DNA of 30,522 nt. Source: Peptococcaceae bacterium BRH_c23. GTDB lineage: Bacteria; Bacillota_B; Desulfitobacteriia; Desulfitobacteriales; Desulfitobacteriaceae. The notes under the pieces were generated by a model, which had not been told where the DNA came from, did not search any database, and worked only from the letters and a program-made list of their open reading frames with translations. Position numbers and translations under genes: made by a program. The stretch spans positions 1 through 30,522 of the forward strand of contig LADV01000186.1 of the NCBI GenBank assembly GCA_000961805.1, written 5' to 3'. This document shows, piece after piece, positions 8,490 through 15,606 of this stretch; position 1 is the stretch's first letter, and each line of letters starts with the position of its first letter.

Positions 8490-8660
8490 CGTAAGACTCC
8501 CACTTCTACAAGTGGGAGTGGTACCCCCGGCTCCGCTTCGGTGGGGGTAGAGTCCATCCTACGGCGCGAATGTATTCGTCAGTTGTCTGCGCCTTCGGCG
8601 TAAGTCTCCACTGGAGACTTACGTCACCGAAGACTCGATGTTCAACTTTAGTTGAACGAG
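8490..8660 (+). mobile_element. Hairpin-rich element resembling an IS200/IS605-type end or derived MITE
   Basis: No gene fits the 283 bp between the alpha and beta genes, but about 170 bp is packed with dyads. These are ACTCCCACTT/AAGTGGGAGT (8496-8519, loop CTAC), TACCCCC/GGGGGTA (8522-8549), CGAAT/ATTCG inside GGCG/CGCC (about 8562-8594), CGTAAGTCTCCA/TGGAGACTTACG (8599-8623) and GTTCAAC/GTTGAAC (8640-8657). It is more GC-rich than its surroundings. Short imperfect terminal hairpins of this kind, without terminal inverted repeats, are typical of IS200/IS605 ends and their palindromic remnants. No transposase or TnpB frame remains. It lies inside the operon transcript, so it also forms a structured spacer in the mRNA. 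Identity rests on resemblance only. Confidence 0.45.
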
Positions 8661-8692
8661 TTCACTAAACTATAGGTAGGAGTGAGAAATGT

Positions 8693-8911
8693 ATGGCAGG
8701 TAGTTATGATATGGTTATTGAGATGGGGACCACCAAGGCCTGTTCGAGTTGTAAATGGGGTAACGCTGACTTCGTTAACCCTTTAAGGGGAAACTGTGTT
8801 GGTGCAAAGAACCATATGGGCGGTATCTGGAAAAGAATGATTCAGGATTATTATAATTGTACTTGTGGTAAATACGAAGAAGGGGACGTCAATTTCAGAG
8901 AACACGTATAA
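8693..8911 (+). CDS. bssB: Arylsuccinate synthase beta subunit (BssB-like, Fe-S small subunit)
   Basis: A 72-residue protein with cysteines at 17, 20, 35, 56 and 58 (ACSSCKWG, GNCVG, NCTCGKY), consistent with the HiPIP-like 4Fe-4S fold of BssB. In benzylsuccinate synthase, BssB sits over the active-site channel and controls how open the alpha subunit is. ATG 8693 follows GGTAGGAGTGAG. Unlike typical bss operons, where A and B nearly touch, 283 bp of structured DNA separates this gene from alpha, so its dose may be set separately. A perfect 18-bp hairpin follows it. Confidence 0.85.
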   Translation: MAGSYDMVIEMGTTKACSSCKWGNADFVNPLRGNCVGAKNHMGGIWKRMIQDYYNCTCGKYEEGDVNFREHV

Positions 8912-8916
8912 GGATA

Positions 8917-8956
8917 GTTAATAACATGTACTCCGTAAGGAGTACATGTTATTAAC
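8917..8956 (+). terminator. Perfect 18-bp hairpin with GUAA tetraloop between bssB and bssE
   Basis: GTTAATAACATGTACTCC (8917-8934) and its exact complement (8939-8956) enclose GTAA, a GNRA-type tetraloop. A six-T run comes only about nine bases later, so it may be a leaky terminator, an RNase-stop stabiliser or a processing element. It would keep structural-subunit mRNA above that of the downstream accessory genes. Confidence 0.55.
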
Positions 8957-9108
8957 ATATGCTCTTTTTTGTACAGGCTTACCTCTATATGTTGTATTGG
9001 GAATTCTGTGCACTGTATCGGTGGCGTTGACTCTCCCTTCGTCGCGAAGTGTTCCTTTTGGATTTATGTCTTCTGCCAAATAATAATAAAAACTGGGGGG
9101 TCAGTATC

Positions 9109-9987
9109 ATGGCAAATGATAAAAAGCTTGTGAGTTTAACAGTCCCCAAACTAGATCCATTTTTTTATATTGACAAAGAACTTCGCGTGATCCTGGAAAG
9201 AATGGAAAATCTTTCTAGAAAGCACCCTATAAATATCTTGGTTAGCGGAAAACAGGGTTGTGGAAAGTCTTCTTTGGTCAGTCAATTTGGAGCGGTCTAC
9301 AACCGGCCAACAGCTCATTTCCAAATCGGAATATTATCCGAACCAGGGCAATTGTTTGGTGAACAGACTTTGAAAAACGGGGAGACGAGTTATCGACCCT
9401 ACCTATTTCCGGAAGCGCTTCAAACCCCAGGCTGTGTTATTCATTTAGAAGAAATCAACCGACCAGAAAACCCCAAAGCCTTGAACATGCTGTACTCGAT
9501 TTTGGCTGAAGATAGGGAGATCTGGATGGATGAATTAGGTTTAATTAAGGTGGCTGATAATGTGGTCTTTTTTGCAACCATGAATGAAGGGGAAGAATAT
9601 ATCGGAACTGAAATGCTTGACCCGGCCTTAAGAGACCGATTTTATACAGTCCTGATGGATTACATTCCTCCAGAAGTAGAGGCAGAAGTCATGGCTCAAA
9701 AAGCTGGTATTAGTCGAGAGCAAGCGCTAGAAATCGTCGGAATTATTAATAAGTTGCGAGGGCATTCCCAATTCCCCATTGATGTCTCTACCAGAACCAG
9801 CTTGATGATCGCCGAATTAGTTGCTTTGGGGACTACAATCAGGGATGCTATAGTGTACAGTTTACAAACAACTAAAGAACATCTTGAATCGATCCTTCTC
9901 ACCCTTCACTTAGAGAACGGAAATGTAGAAAGTAAGGCGAGTGAATATATTCTATTTAATCGGGATATTGAAAAAGTTGCCCGATAG
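9109..9987 (+). CDS. bssE: MoxR-type AAA+ ATPase (BssE-like)
   Basis: A 292-residue MoxR/NorQ-class AAA+ protein. Walker A is GKQGCGKS (47-54), Walker B is VIHLEEIN (110-117), sensor 1 is FFATMN (154-159) and the arginine-finger stretch is DPALRDRF (171-178). BssE follows the synthase subunits in known bss operons and is thought to act as a chaperone or activating ATPase; its exact task is unproven. ATG 9109 has the ribosome site GGGGGG about 8 nt upstream. An in-frame ATG at 9049 has none. It is paired with a VWA protein 18 bp downstream, as NorQ/NorD and CbbQ/CbbO are. About 150 bp of apparently gene-free DNA separates it from the preceding hairpin. Confidence 0.9.
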   Translation: MANDKKLVSLTVPKLDPFFYIDKELRVILERMENLSRKHPINILVSGKQGCGKSSLVSQFGAVYNRPTAHFQIGILSEPGQLFGEQTLKNGETSYRPYLFPEALQTPGCVIHLEEINRPENPKALNMLYSILAEDREIWMDELGLIKVADNVVFFATMNEGEEYIGTEMLDPALRDRFYTVLMDYIPPEVEAEVMAQKAGISREQALEIVGIINKLRGHSQFPIDVSTRTSLMIAELVALGTTIRDAIVYSLQTTKEHLESILLTLHLENGNVESKASEYILFNRDIEKVAR

Positions 9988-10005
9988 ATAAAGGGGGTGG
10001 AGCGC

Positions 10006-11706
10006 ATGACACAAAAACCCAAAGACATAATAACTAAGTTTGTTTATTCGGGAGGGGAAGGAATATCTGACTACTGGAGAACGAATAAATCCCCGATTGA
10101 AACAAAAGAATTAGCCAATTTGTTGCGTTCTACTAGGAGAATTACCAGCTTTATTGGACCTAATGTAGGAAATGTTATTTGGAATGGGATGCGTTCTATC
10201 TCAGTGGATACCGATATTGCCTTAGATCCGCAACTTGTACTGGGCAGGTACCCCATTCCAAGTGATAAGACGGATATTGCGATTGGTACTGTTATTATTA
10301 AAGCATTAAATCAAGCCGAATGGAGTCAGCGTGCCATTGATCAAACATTCGCGAAGTTTGCTAAATCACAAGTGGATGTAAATTACAAGCTGAAAATGTT
10401 TCTGGAAATGGCTGAACAGATTTATATAGATACTGTTTCTAACCGTTCTGTTTTAGGGTTATATACAGAAATGCACCGCAAAGCTACCTTTCAGGAAACA
10501 AAAAGGTATTTTGTGCAGCCACCTTCGCTGGGGGAGTTAATGAATATTTGGTGGATAATGGGCGGAGACAGAAGTGGATGTAAATACCAAGAGGAATTTT
10601 CGCGTGAAATTCATAACGTACGAGGATATGAGCTGGAACAACATTACAAAGGACCACTCTCTCTGCTCAATTCAATTGTCAGAGAACTAATTGAGGAATG
10701 TCCTAAGATCAAGAGCGTAGTGGATCGCTGTACTTATCGGGTGGGTCTTTATTCTAGAGTTTGGAGTGAGCTGAAAGACATAACCAAATTCTGGACAGGG
10801 GATAGATTCGATCCTCTAATGTTGCAAAAGCCCTCTGAAAATAATGATATCCTCGAGGGATCAGCTGAGCTGCAAAAAACCATTCAGTCAAAATTAGCCG
10901 AAGAGGTTGAATCGAATTTGACTGAGGAAGTTTTTGACCTTACAGAAGATATTGGCCGTATTTTAGGTGAAGATTCGGATGTAGTGCCAATTAAAGTTAC
11001 GGATAATGTTATACCGTTTATTGAGCCTTTAGACAGAGAACTGATGTACAAGTTATACATTGCATTAAGGAGTCATGCGAAAAAAAGAAATATCTTCAAT
11101 AGGGGACTGAAAAGTGGCAAGCTTGATTCTAGGCGCTTGTATAGAGCCCCCATTAACGGGAATATTTTTTGCTATAAAAAACAAGAACTCGAGATGAATA
11201 GTGATGTTGTTCTATTGGTAGATGCTACGGGTTCACTGGGTGGACCAAAATGGAAACTTGTGCAGAAAATATACCGGGCTCTATTTGAAGCTGTAAACAG
11301 CTTTAACAGTAATACCCGGATCTTTAGTTATTCAGAAGTTAAAGGAGAATGTACTCTTACAGAACTGACCCCTTCGCATGGAATGTTTTATACAGTGATC
11401 CCCAGGGGCAAGACTGCATCTGCTGAGGCAATTATCGCCACTGCTTTAATGTTGAAAAAGCATGCCAAGCGTCCGTTTATTATACATTTAACGGATGGAG
11501 CTTCAAACTGGGGGAGCGAGGTTAAGCTAGCCATTGATTACTGTAAACAAAAAAAAATTAGCTTGAAGACCCTTGGTTTTGGCTGCTCGTCAAGTAATAT
11601 GGTTGGCTTAAAAGAAGAGTATGACAACCAGGTCGTGTTTGTGGAGGGCTTAAAAGAACTTCCCAAAGAATTCGCCAAATTATTGGCGAATACGAATTAT
11701 TTATAA
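10006..11706 (+). CDS. bssF: VWA-domain protein, partner of the MoxR ATPase (BssF-like)
   Basis: A 566-residue soluble protein with a C-terminal von Willebrand A domain. The metal-ion-dependent adhesion motif is D406-A-T-G-S410 (consensus DxSxS or DxTxS), followed by GKTAS and HLTDGASNWG segments. The N-terminal 380 residues have no motif I recognise, apart from an acidic stretch around 295-325 (LAEEVESNLTEEVFDLTEDI). MoxR-VWA pairs remodel or insert cofactors into partner enzymes, so this pair probably services the glycyl radical synthase. ATG 10006 is preferred over GTG 9997 because AAGGGGG lies 8 nt before it. The assignment to BssF is by operon position rather than by motif. Confidence 0.78.
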   Translation: MTQKPKDIITKFVYSGGEGISDYWRTNKSPIETKELANLLRSTRRITSFIGPNVGNVIWNGMRSISVDTDIALDPQLVLGRYPIPSDKTDIAIGTVIIKALNQAEWSQRAIDQTFAKFAKSQVDVNYKLKMFLEMAEQIYIDTVSNRSVLGLYTEMHRKATFQETKRYFVQPPSLGELMNIWWIMGGDRSGCKYQEEFSREIHNVRGYELEQHYKGPLSLLNSIVRELIEECPKIKSVVDRCTYRVGLYSRVWSELKDITKFWTGDRFDPLMLQKPSENNDILEGSAELQKTIQSKLAEEVESNLTEEVFDLTEDIGRILGEDSDVVPIKVTDNVIPFIEPLDRELMYKLYIALRSHAKKRNIFNRGLKSGKLDSRRLYRAPINGNIFCYKKQELEMNSDVVLLVDATGSLGGPKWKLVQKIYRALFEAVNSFNSNTRIFSYSEVKGECTLTELTPSHGMFYTVIPRGKTASAEAIIATALMLKKHAKRPFIIHLTDGASNWGSEVKLAIDYCKQKKISLKTLGFGCSSSNMVGLKEEYDNQVVFVEGLKELPKEFAKLLANTNYL

Positions 11707-11728
11707 ATTAAAACCTAGGAGGGATCTT

Positions 11729-12715
11729 ATGTCTACAGAGGCGTTAAAAATAGAAACAGAGATAAGAGAGCCTTTGATATCTAATATTCAGCGTTACTCC
11801 CTTCAGGACGGACCGGGATTTAGAACAACTATATTTTTTAAGGGATGTCCCTTACGGTGTCCTTGGTGTCATAATCCGGATACGCACTCCATCGAACCGG
11901 AAATAAGTTATTATTTTGAAAAGTGCATCGGTTGTGGGAGATGCGCCGAGGGTTGTTCAACTGGGGCAACCTATACTGAAGTGAAGGGGCAAGGGTCAGT
12001 TCTAAGGTATGATAGAAGCAAGTGCAGTGGTTGCGGAAAGTGTGCAGAGGCTTGTTTATCAGGGGCAAGGGATATCGCTGGTCGAAAAATGCCGCTGAAG
12101 GAAATTATTCGAGAAGCAACTGCAGACGCGATGTTTTTTTTCAATTCCGGCGGGGGCGTGACGATAAGTGGTGGAGATCCTATGTTATTCCCAGACTATA
12201 CTATAGAATTGGCAAGGCTCCTTAAAAAAGAAGGGCTTCATGTAGCGCTTGAGACCTCAGCGTTTGGTCAATGGCAACATCTTGAAAGACTACTAAACTA
12301 CATAGATTTATTTTTAATCGATATTAAGACAATGGATGCAGATAAATGTAAAAATGTGATTAAGGGAGATTTGAAGGTTATCTTAGGAAATTTTGAGAAA
12401 CTAGTTGAAGCCGGCGCCTCTGTACGGGCAAGATTACCGATTATACCAGGTTTTAATAATAGCCAGAGTGATTATGAAGCTTATACCGAATACCTAAGCA
12501 AATTTGTCGGGAAAATTGATGCTGTAGACCTTTTGCCATTCCATAGTTACGGCGAAAAAAAGTATCAGTTGCTGGGGAGAATGGAAAGTTATCAGTTTCA
12601 AAATGTACACTCCCTAGAGTCTAAAGAACTAAAGCCTTTTTTAATCATGCTAATTGAAGCGGGTTTTATCTCCGGCCAAAGTCTGACAGTCGGTGGTTTA
12701 ATAGGCGTAAAATAA
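11729..12715 (+). CDS. bssD: Glycyl radical enzyme activase, radical SAM (BssD-like)
   Basis: A 328-residue radical SAM enzyme that installs the glycyl radical on the alpha subunit. The SAM-cluster motif is C40-PLR-C44-PW-C47. Two ferredoxin-type 4Fe-4S motifs follow (C66, C69, C72, C76 and C99, C102, C105, C109), as in BssD and other activases with a two-cluster insert; PFL activase lacks these. SGGGVTISGGDPML is the usual activase signature. ATG 11729 has the ribosome site AGGAGGG. The gene is last in its operon, whereas bssD is first in Thauera and Azoarcus. It is followed by the bbs control region. Confidence 0.93.
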   Translation: MSTEALKIETEIREPLISNIQRYSLQDGPGFRTTIFFKGCPLRCPWCHNPDTHSIEPEISYYFEKCIGCGRCAEGCSTGATYTEVKGQGSVLRYDRSKCSGCGKCAEACLSGARDIAGRKMPLKEIIREATADAMFFFNSGGGVTISGGDPMLFPDYTIELARLLKKEGLHVALETSAFGQWQHLERLLNYIDLFLIDIKTMDADKCKNVIKGDLKVILGNFEKLVEAGASVRARLPIIPGFNNSQSDYEAYTEYLSKFVGKIDAVDLLPFHSYGEKKYQLLGRMESYQFQNVHSLESKELKPFLIMLIEAGFISGQSLTVGGLIGVK

Positions 12716-12778
12716 GTAAAAGCTGTTGGTCACATTTTATCTTTACCAAGGAGTTTGGTATCATAAGTTCTCAAAAAC

Positions 12779-12796
12779 TGATGAATCCAAACATCG
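12779..12796 (+). promoter_or_regulatory. Putative enhancer site 1 of the bbs operon
   Basis: Dyad TGATG-N8-CATCG. Its centre is about 161 bp upstream of the bbs -24 GG, and 19 bp (about two helical turns) from site 2. Confidence 0.65.
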
Positions 12797-12797
12797 T

Positions 12798-12815
12798 AGA
12801 TGACATTTGTCATCA
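12798..12815 (+). promoter_or_regulatory. Putative enhancer site 2 of the bbs operon
   Basis: Dyad AGATG-N8-CATCA, one base off the consensus. Inside it, GATGACA-TT-TGTCATC (12799-12814) is a perfect palindrome. The centre lies about 142 bp upstream of the -24 GG. Confidence 0.65.
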
Positions 12816-12861
12816 ATACAGGTATCTGTTGGTATACGCTAATCTTTTATAAGGTTCCTAC

Positions 12862-12892
12862 AAAACTGATGATATATTTCATCAGTTTTTTT
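12862..12892 (+). terminator. Terminator of the bss-type operon
   Basis: AAAACTGATGA and TCATCAGTTTT form an 11-bp stem around TATATT and run into seven Ts. It lies about 150 bp after the activase stop. It contains the third copy of the enhancer-like dyad, so one sequence may serve both purposes. Confidence 0.65.
12867..12884 (+). promoter_or_regulatory. Putative enhancer site 3 of the bbs operon
   Basis: Dyad TGATG-N8-CATCA, identical in arms and spacing to the site at 5404. The centre is about 73 bp upstream of the -24 GG and 69 bp from site 2, close to the 63/67-bp geometry upstream of bssC. Confidence 0.65.
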
Positions 12893-12945
12893 CACAATAA
12901 TTTTAATATTCTAATAATACTGCGCAATTAGTGACTGTGCTGAGT

Positions 12946-12963
12946 TTGGAATGAATCTTGCAA
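12946..12963 (+). promoter_or_regulatory. Sigma-54 (-24/-12) promoter of the bbs operon
   Basis: TTGGAAT-N5-TTGCAA has exactly 10 bases between GG (12948-12949) and GC (12960-12961). The -24 block is less ideal than TTGGCAC, so this promoter may be weaker than that of bssC. It predicts a leader of about 225 nt before bbsA, in which I see no gene. Confidence 0.82.
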
Positions 12964-13198
12964 TGATTAACGATATTAATGATTACCTATGTGTAATGTC
13001 AACTGTATGTACCAAATGAAATAGGCTAGTTCTGGTTAAGGCCAAGTGCAACTCATTGAAGAAAATTTGGTAAAACCAAGTCTCGACTAAAACAAGGTGT
13101 AATCATACCCTGTGACAATCAAAACAAAGGAGGGAACGTTTATTTACAACGACAATCAAGGTTTCGTCTAGAAATTATAAAAGAATGGAGCTGTTAGA

Positions 13199-13624
13199 AT
13201 GAGCGGTCAACCTACTATTGACACCAATGAACCGGTTTTTTTTCACCCTGATTTATTCGTCGTTCCAACGAACGGGGAAGCACCTTACCTTTTGGGGTAC
13301 AAATGTGAGGATTGTGGTAAAGTATGGTTTCCAAAATTAGAGATATGTCCCGAGTGTTGGACGGATTTAAAACAAATTACCTTAAGTAGAAGTGGGAAAT
13401 TGTACAGTTATTCTATTATTCATATAGGTCAAAGAGGGATCAAGTCCCCATACGCAGTTGGTTATGTGGATTTTCCAGAAGAGGTACGAATCTATGCTCA
13501 ATTGGCCATTCCACACGAAAAATTAAAATTGGGAATGGATGTGGAAGTTATTGAGGGTGTTGTTAGGTTGGATAAAAATAGTAATCCAGTCATGCTCAGC
13601 TATATGTTCAAAGCAGTAGAGTAA
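13199..13624 (+). CDS. bbsA: Zinc-ribbon/OB-fold subunit of the aroylsuccinyl-CoA thiolase (BbsA-like)
   Basis: A 141-residue DUF35-type protein: an N-terminal rubredoxin-like zinc ribbon (C36-x2-C39-x10-C50-x2-C53) followed by an OB-fold. In BbsAB of toluene degraders this subunit pairs with the thiolase BbsB, and the complex cleaves (S)-2-benzoylsuccinyl-CoA into benzoyl-CoA and succinyl-CoA. ATG 13199 has a modest ribosome site (GGAG, about 10 nt away). A better one at 13126-13134 precedes no ATG, GTG or TTG frame. It is the first gene of an operon that keeps the bbsA-to-bbsH order, with the thiolase 29 bp downstream. Confidence 0.88.
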   Translation: MSGQPTIDTNEPVFFHPDLFVVPTNGEAPYLLGYKCEDCGKVWFPKLEICPECWTDLKQITLSRSGKLYSYSIIHIGQRGIKSPYAVGYVDFPEEVRIYAQLAIPHEKLKLGMDVEVIEGVVRLDKNSNPVMLSYMFKAVE

Positions 13625-13653
13625 ATACCTTTACATAGAAGGAGGGCTAACAG

Positions 13654-14799
13654 ATGAGAGAAGTATATGTTGTGGGGGTCGGGATGACTCCTTTTGGTAA
13701 GTTTCCGGATAGGCCTTATTATGATTTAGGAAAAGAGGCAGTTGTTAAAGCGGTCAAAGATGCGAATGTCGACAAACGTGAGATTCAAGCTGGTTATGTC
13801 GGAAATGTTAAAGCAGGAATGGCCCCCGGCCAAAAAGTGTTTAAAACATTAGGCATGACCGGAATGCAAATTGTCAACGTAGAAAACGCTTGTTCTAGCG
13901 GACAAACAGCCCTTAATTTAGCTTATTCGGCTATAGCCAGTGGACAATATGATATGGTCATGGCTGTAGGATGTGAGAACTTGACCGGTGGTAGGACTAG
14001 CGGAGAGGCCTTGGCTCCCGATCAGGATGACATTGAAGGAATTTTGGGTAATGTTATGCCAGCAATCTATGGTATGCGGGCTAAGAAATATATGGAGCAA
14101 TATGGCGCTACTCCTGAAGATTTGGCGCTTGTTGCGGTGAAAAATCATAAACATAGCTCATTAAATCCTTATGCGCAATTTCGTAATTTAGTGACTATAG
14201 AAGAAGTTTTGGCTTCGCGGATGGTAGCCGAGCCCTTCACTCTTTTGCAATGTTGCCCGATAGCAGATGGGGCAGCAGCAGCGGTTGTCTGTTCGAAAGA
14301 GAAGATGCTGCAACTGGGTGCTAAGGGAGTTAAAATTGATGCTTCGATTCTGGTTTCCGGTTTATTCAAGAATCAACCCAGTGATCTGACTGTTCCGGAA
14401 ATTACCCAGAGAGCTAGTCGCTTAGCCTATGAAATGGCAGGCATGGGACCGGTAGATATCAATATGGTAGAGTGTCATGATGCGTTTACGATTGCTGAAT
14501 TTCTCTACTACGAAACGTTAGGTTTCTGTGAAAAGGGTGAAGCTGCTTCCTTTATACGAAGTGGTGCAGCTGAATTAGGGGGCAAACATGTTTTCAGTGT
14601 CAGGGGAGGTTTACTATGCATGGGACATCCTCTAGGAGCTACAGGGGTTGCTCAGACAGTTGAAGCAGTATGGCAGTTGCGAGGGCAGGCTGGAGATCGG
14701 CAGATTCCAGGAGCAAAAACGGCTATGATCCATATTACTGGGGGCGGGGTATCTGGAATGGATAACGCTGCCTGCGGTGTACACATCTTTACAGTTTAG
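13654..14799 (+). CDS. bbsB: Aroylsuccinyl-CoA thiolase catalytic subunit (BbsB-like)
   Basis: A 381-residue thiolase of the SCP2-like, DUF35-partnered class. The nucleophilic cysteine is Cys80 (NACSSGQTALN). His275 (ECHDAFT) and His325 (MGHPLGATG) are the other active-site residues. The usual C-terminal Cys before the glycine loop is absent: HITGGGVSGMDNAAC has its cysteine at 374, after the loop. That departure is typical of this subclass. It catalyses the last step of the pathway, releasing the aroyl-CoA and succinyl-CoA. ATG 13654 has the ribosome site AGAAGGAGGG. Confidence 0.9.
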   Translation: MREVYVVGVGMTPFGKFPDRPYYDLGKEAVVKAVKDANVDKREIQAGYVGNVKAGMAPGQKVFKTLGMTGMQIVNVENACSSGQTALNLAYSAIASGQYDMVMAVGCENLTGGRTSGEALAPDQDDIEGILGNVMPAIYGMRAKKYMEQYGATPEDLALVAVKNHKHSSLNPYAQFRNLVTIEEVLASRMVAEPFTLLQCCPIADGAAAAVVCSKEKMLQLGAKGVKIDASILVSGLFKNQPSDLTVPEITQRASRLAYEMAGMGPVDINMVECHDAFTIAEFLYYETLGFCEKGEAASFIRSGAAELGGKHVFSVRGGLLCMGHPLGATGVAQTVEAVWQLRGQAGDRQIPGAKTAMIHITGGGVSGMDNAACGVHIFTV

Positions 14800-14831
14800 A
14801 AAACTATCAGTAGGCGAAAGGAGAACTTCTT

Positions 14832-15590
14832 ATGTCGATTAAGGATAGGGTTGCCCTAATCACCGGCGCGGGAAGTGGGATCGGTGAGGTAGTCGCGAAG
14901 ACCTTTGCACAACATGGGGCCGCGGTAATTGTTAATGATGTTAGTTCTGAACAAGCAAACCGGGTTGCGGATGAAATTACGAAGAGTGGTAACCGCGCCT
15001 TAGCGATCTGTTCAGATGTTTCCAAGAAACCACAGGTTACGGAAATGTTCAAAGCCGCAATGGATACTTTCGGTCGTATTGATATTTTGATCAATAATGC
15101 AGGCATTGATAAACCTAAGGGAATAGTCGGAATAGCTGAAGAGGACTGGGACAGGATTATCAATATTAACCTCAAAGGACAATTCTTATGCTGTCAGGCA
15201 GCAGCTGCCTCCATGAAAGCGCAAAACTATGGTCGGATCATTAATATCTCTTCTCGCGCTTGGTTGGGTGGAGTTGGGCAGACCTGTTACTCCGCTTCTA
15301 AAGGTGGAGTGGTAAGTTTGACTAGAACCTTGGCCCTGGAGTTGGCCAAGAATCAGATCACTGTCAATTGTATTGCCCCAGGAATTATTGAAACTCCTCT
15401 CTTTAGAACTCTTCCTGAAGATGCCATTGAGAGATTAATGAAGATGCAGCCAACTGGAAAGATAGGAAAGCCGGAAGACATTGCCTTAGGAGCGGAGTTT
15501 TTCGCAGATGACGACGCGAGCTATATCACTGGCCAGGTCATCTATATTTGCGGTGGCAAAAGCATTTACAGTTCACTTTCAGTTATGTAA
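14832..15590 (+). CDS. bbsC: Short-chain dehydrogenase, BbsC-like subunit
   Basis: A 252-residue SDR. It has the NAD(P)-binding motif TGAGSGIG (11-18), NNAG (88-91), Ser140 or Ser141, and Tyr153-x3-Lys157 (CYSASKGG). With BbsD it oxidises the beta-hydroxyacyl-CoA, 2-[hydroxy(aryl)methyl]succinyl-CoA, to the 2-aroyl form. From memory, the Thauera BbsC partner is catalytically degenerate. Here the Ser-Tyr-Lys set and nucleotide motif look intact. It is a close paralogue of the next gene, sharing ISSRAWLGG and SLTRTLALEL. Confidence 0.87.
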   Translation: MSIKDRVALITGAGSGIGEVVAKTFAQHGAAVIVNDVSSEQANRVADEITKSGNRALAICSDVSKKPQVTEMFKAAMDTFGRIDILINNAGIDKPKGIVGIAEEDWDRIININLKGQFLCCQAAAASMKAQNYGRIINISSRAWLGGVGQTCYSASKGGVVSLTRTLALELAKNQITVNCIAPGIIETPLFRTLPEDAIERLMKMQPTGKIGKPEDIALGAEFFADDDASYITGQVIYICGGKSIYSSLSVM

Positions 15591-15606
15591 AGAGGGGGGT
15601 GGCAGC

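Noticed and set aside
8496..8657. CRISPR array
   Set aside because: The hairpins differ from each other in sequence and spacing; there are no direct repeats with regular spacers.
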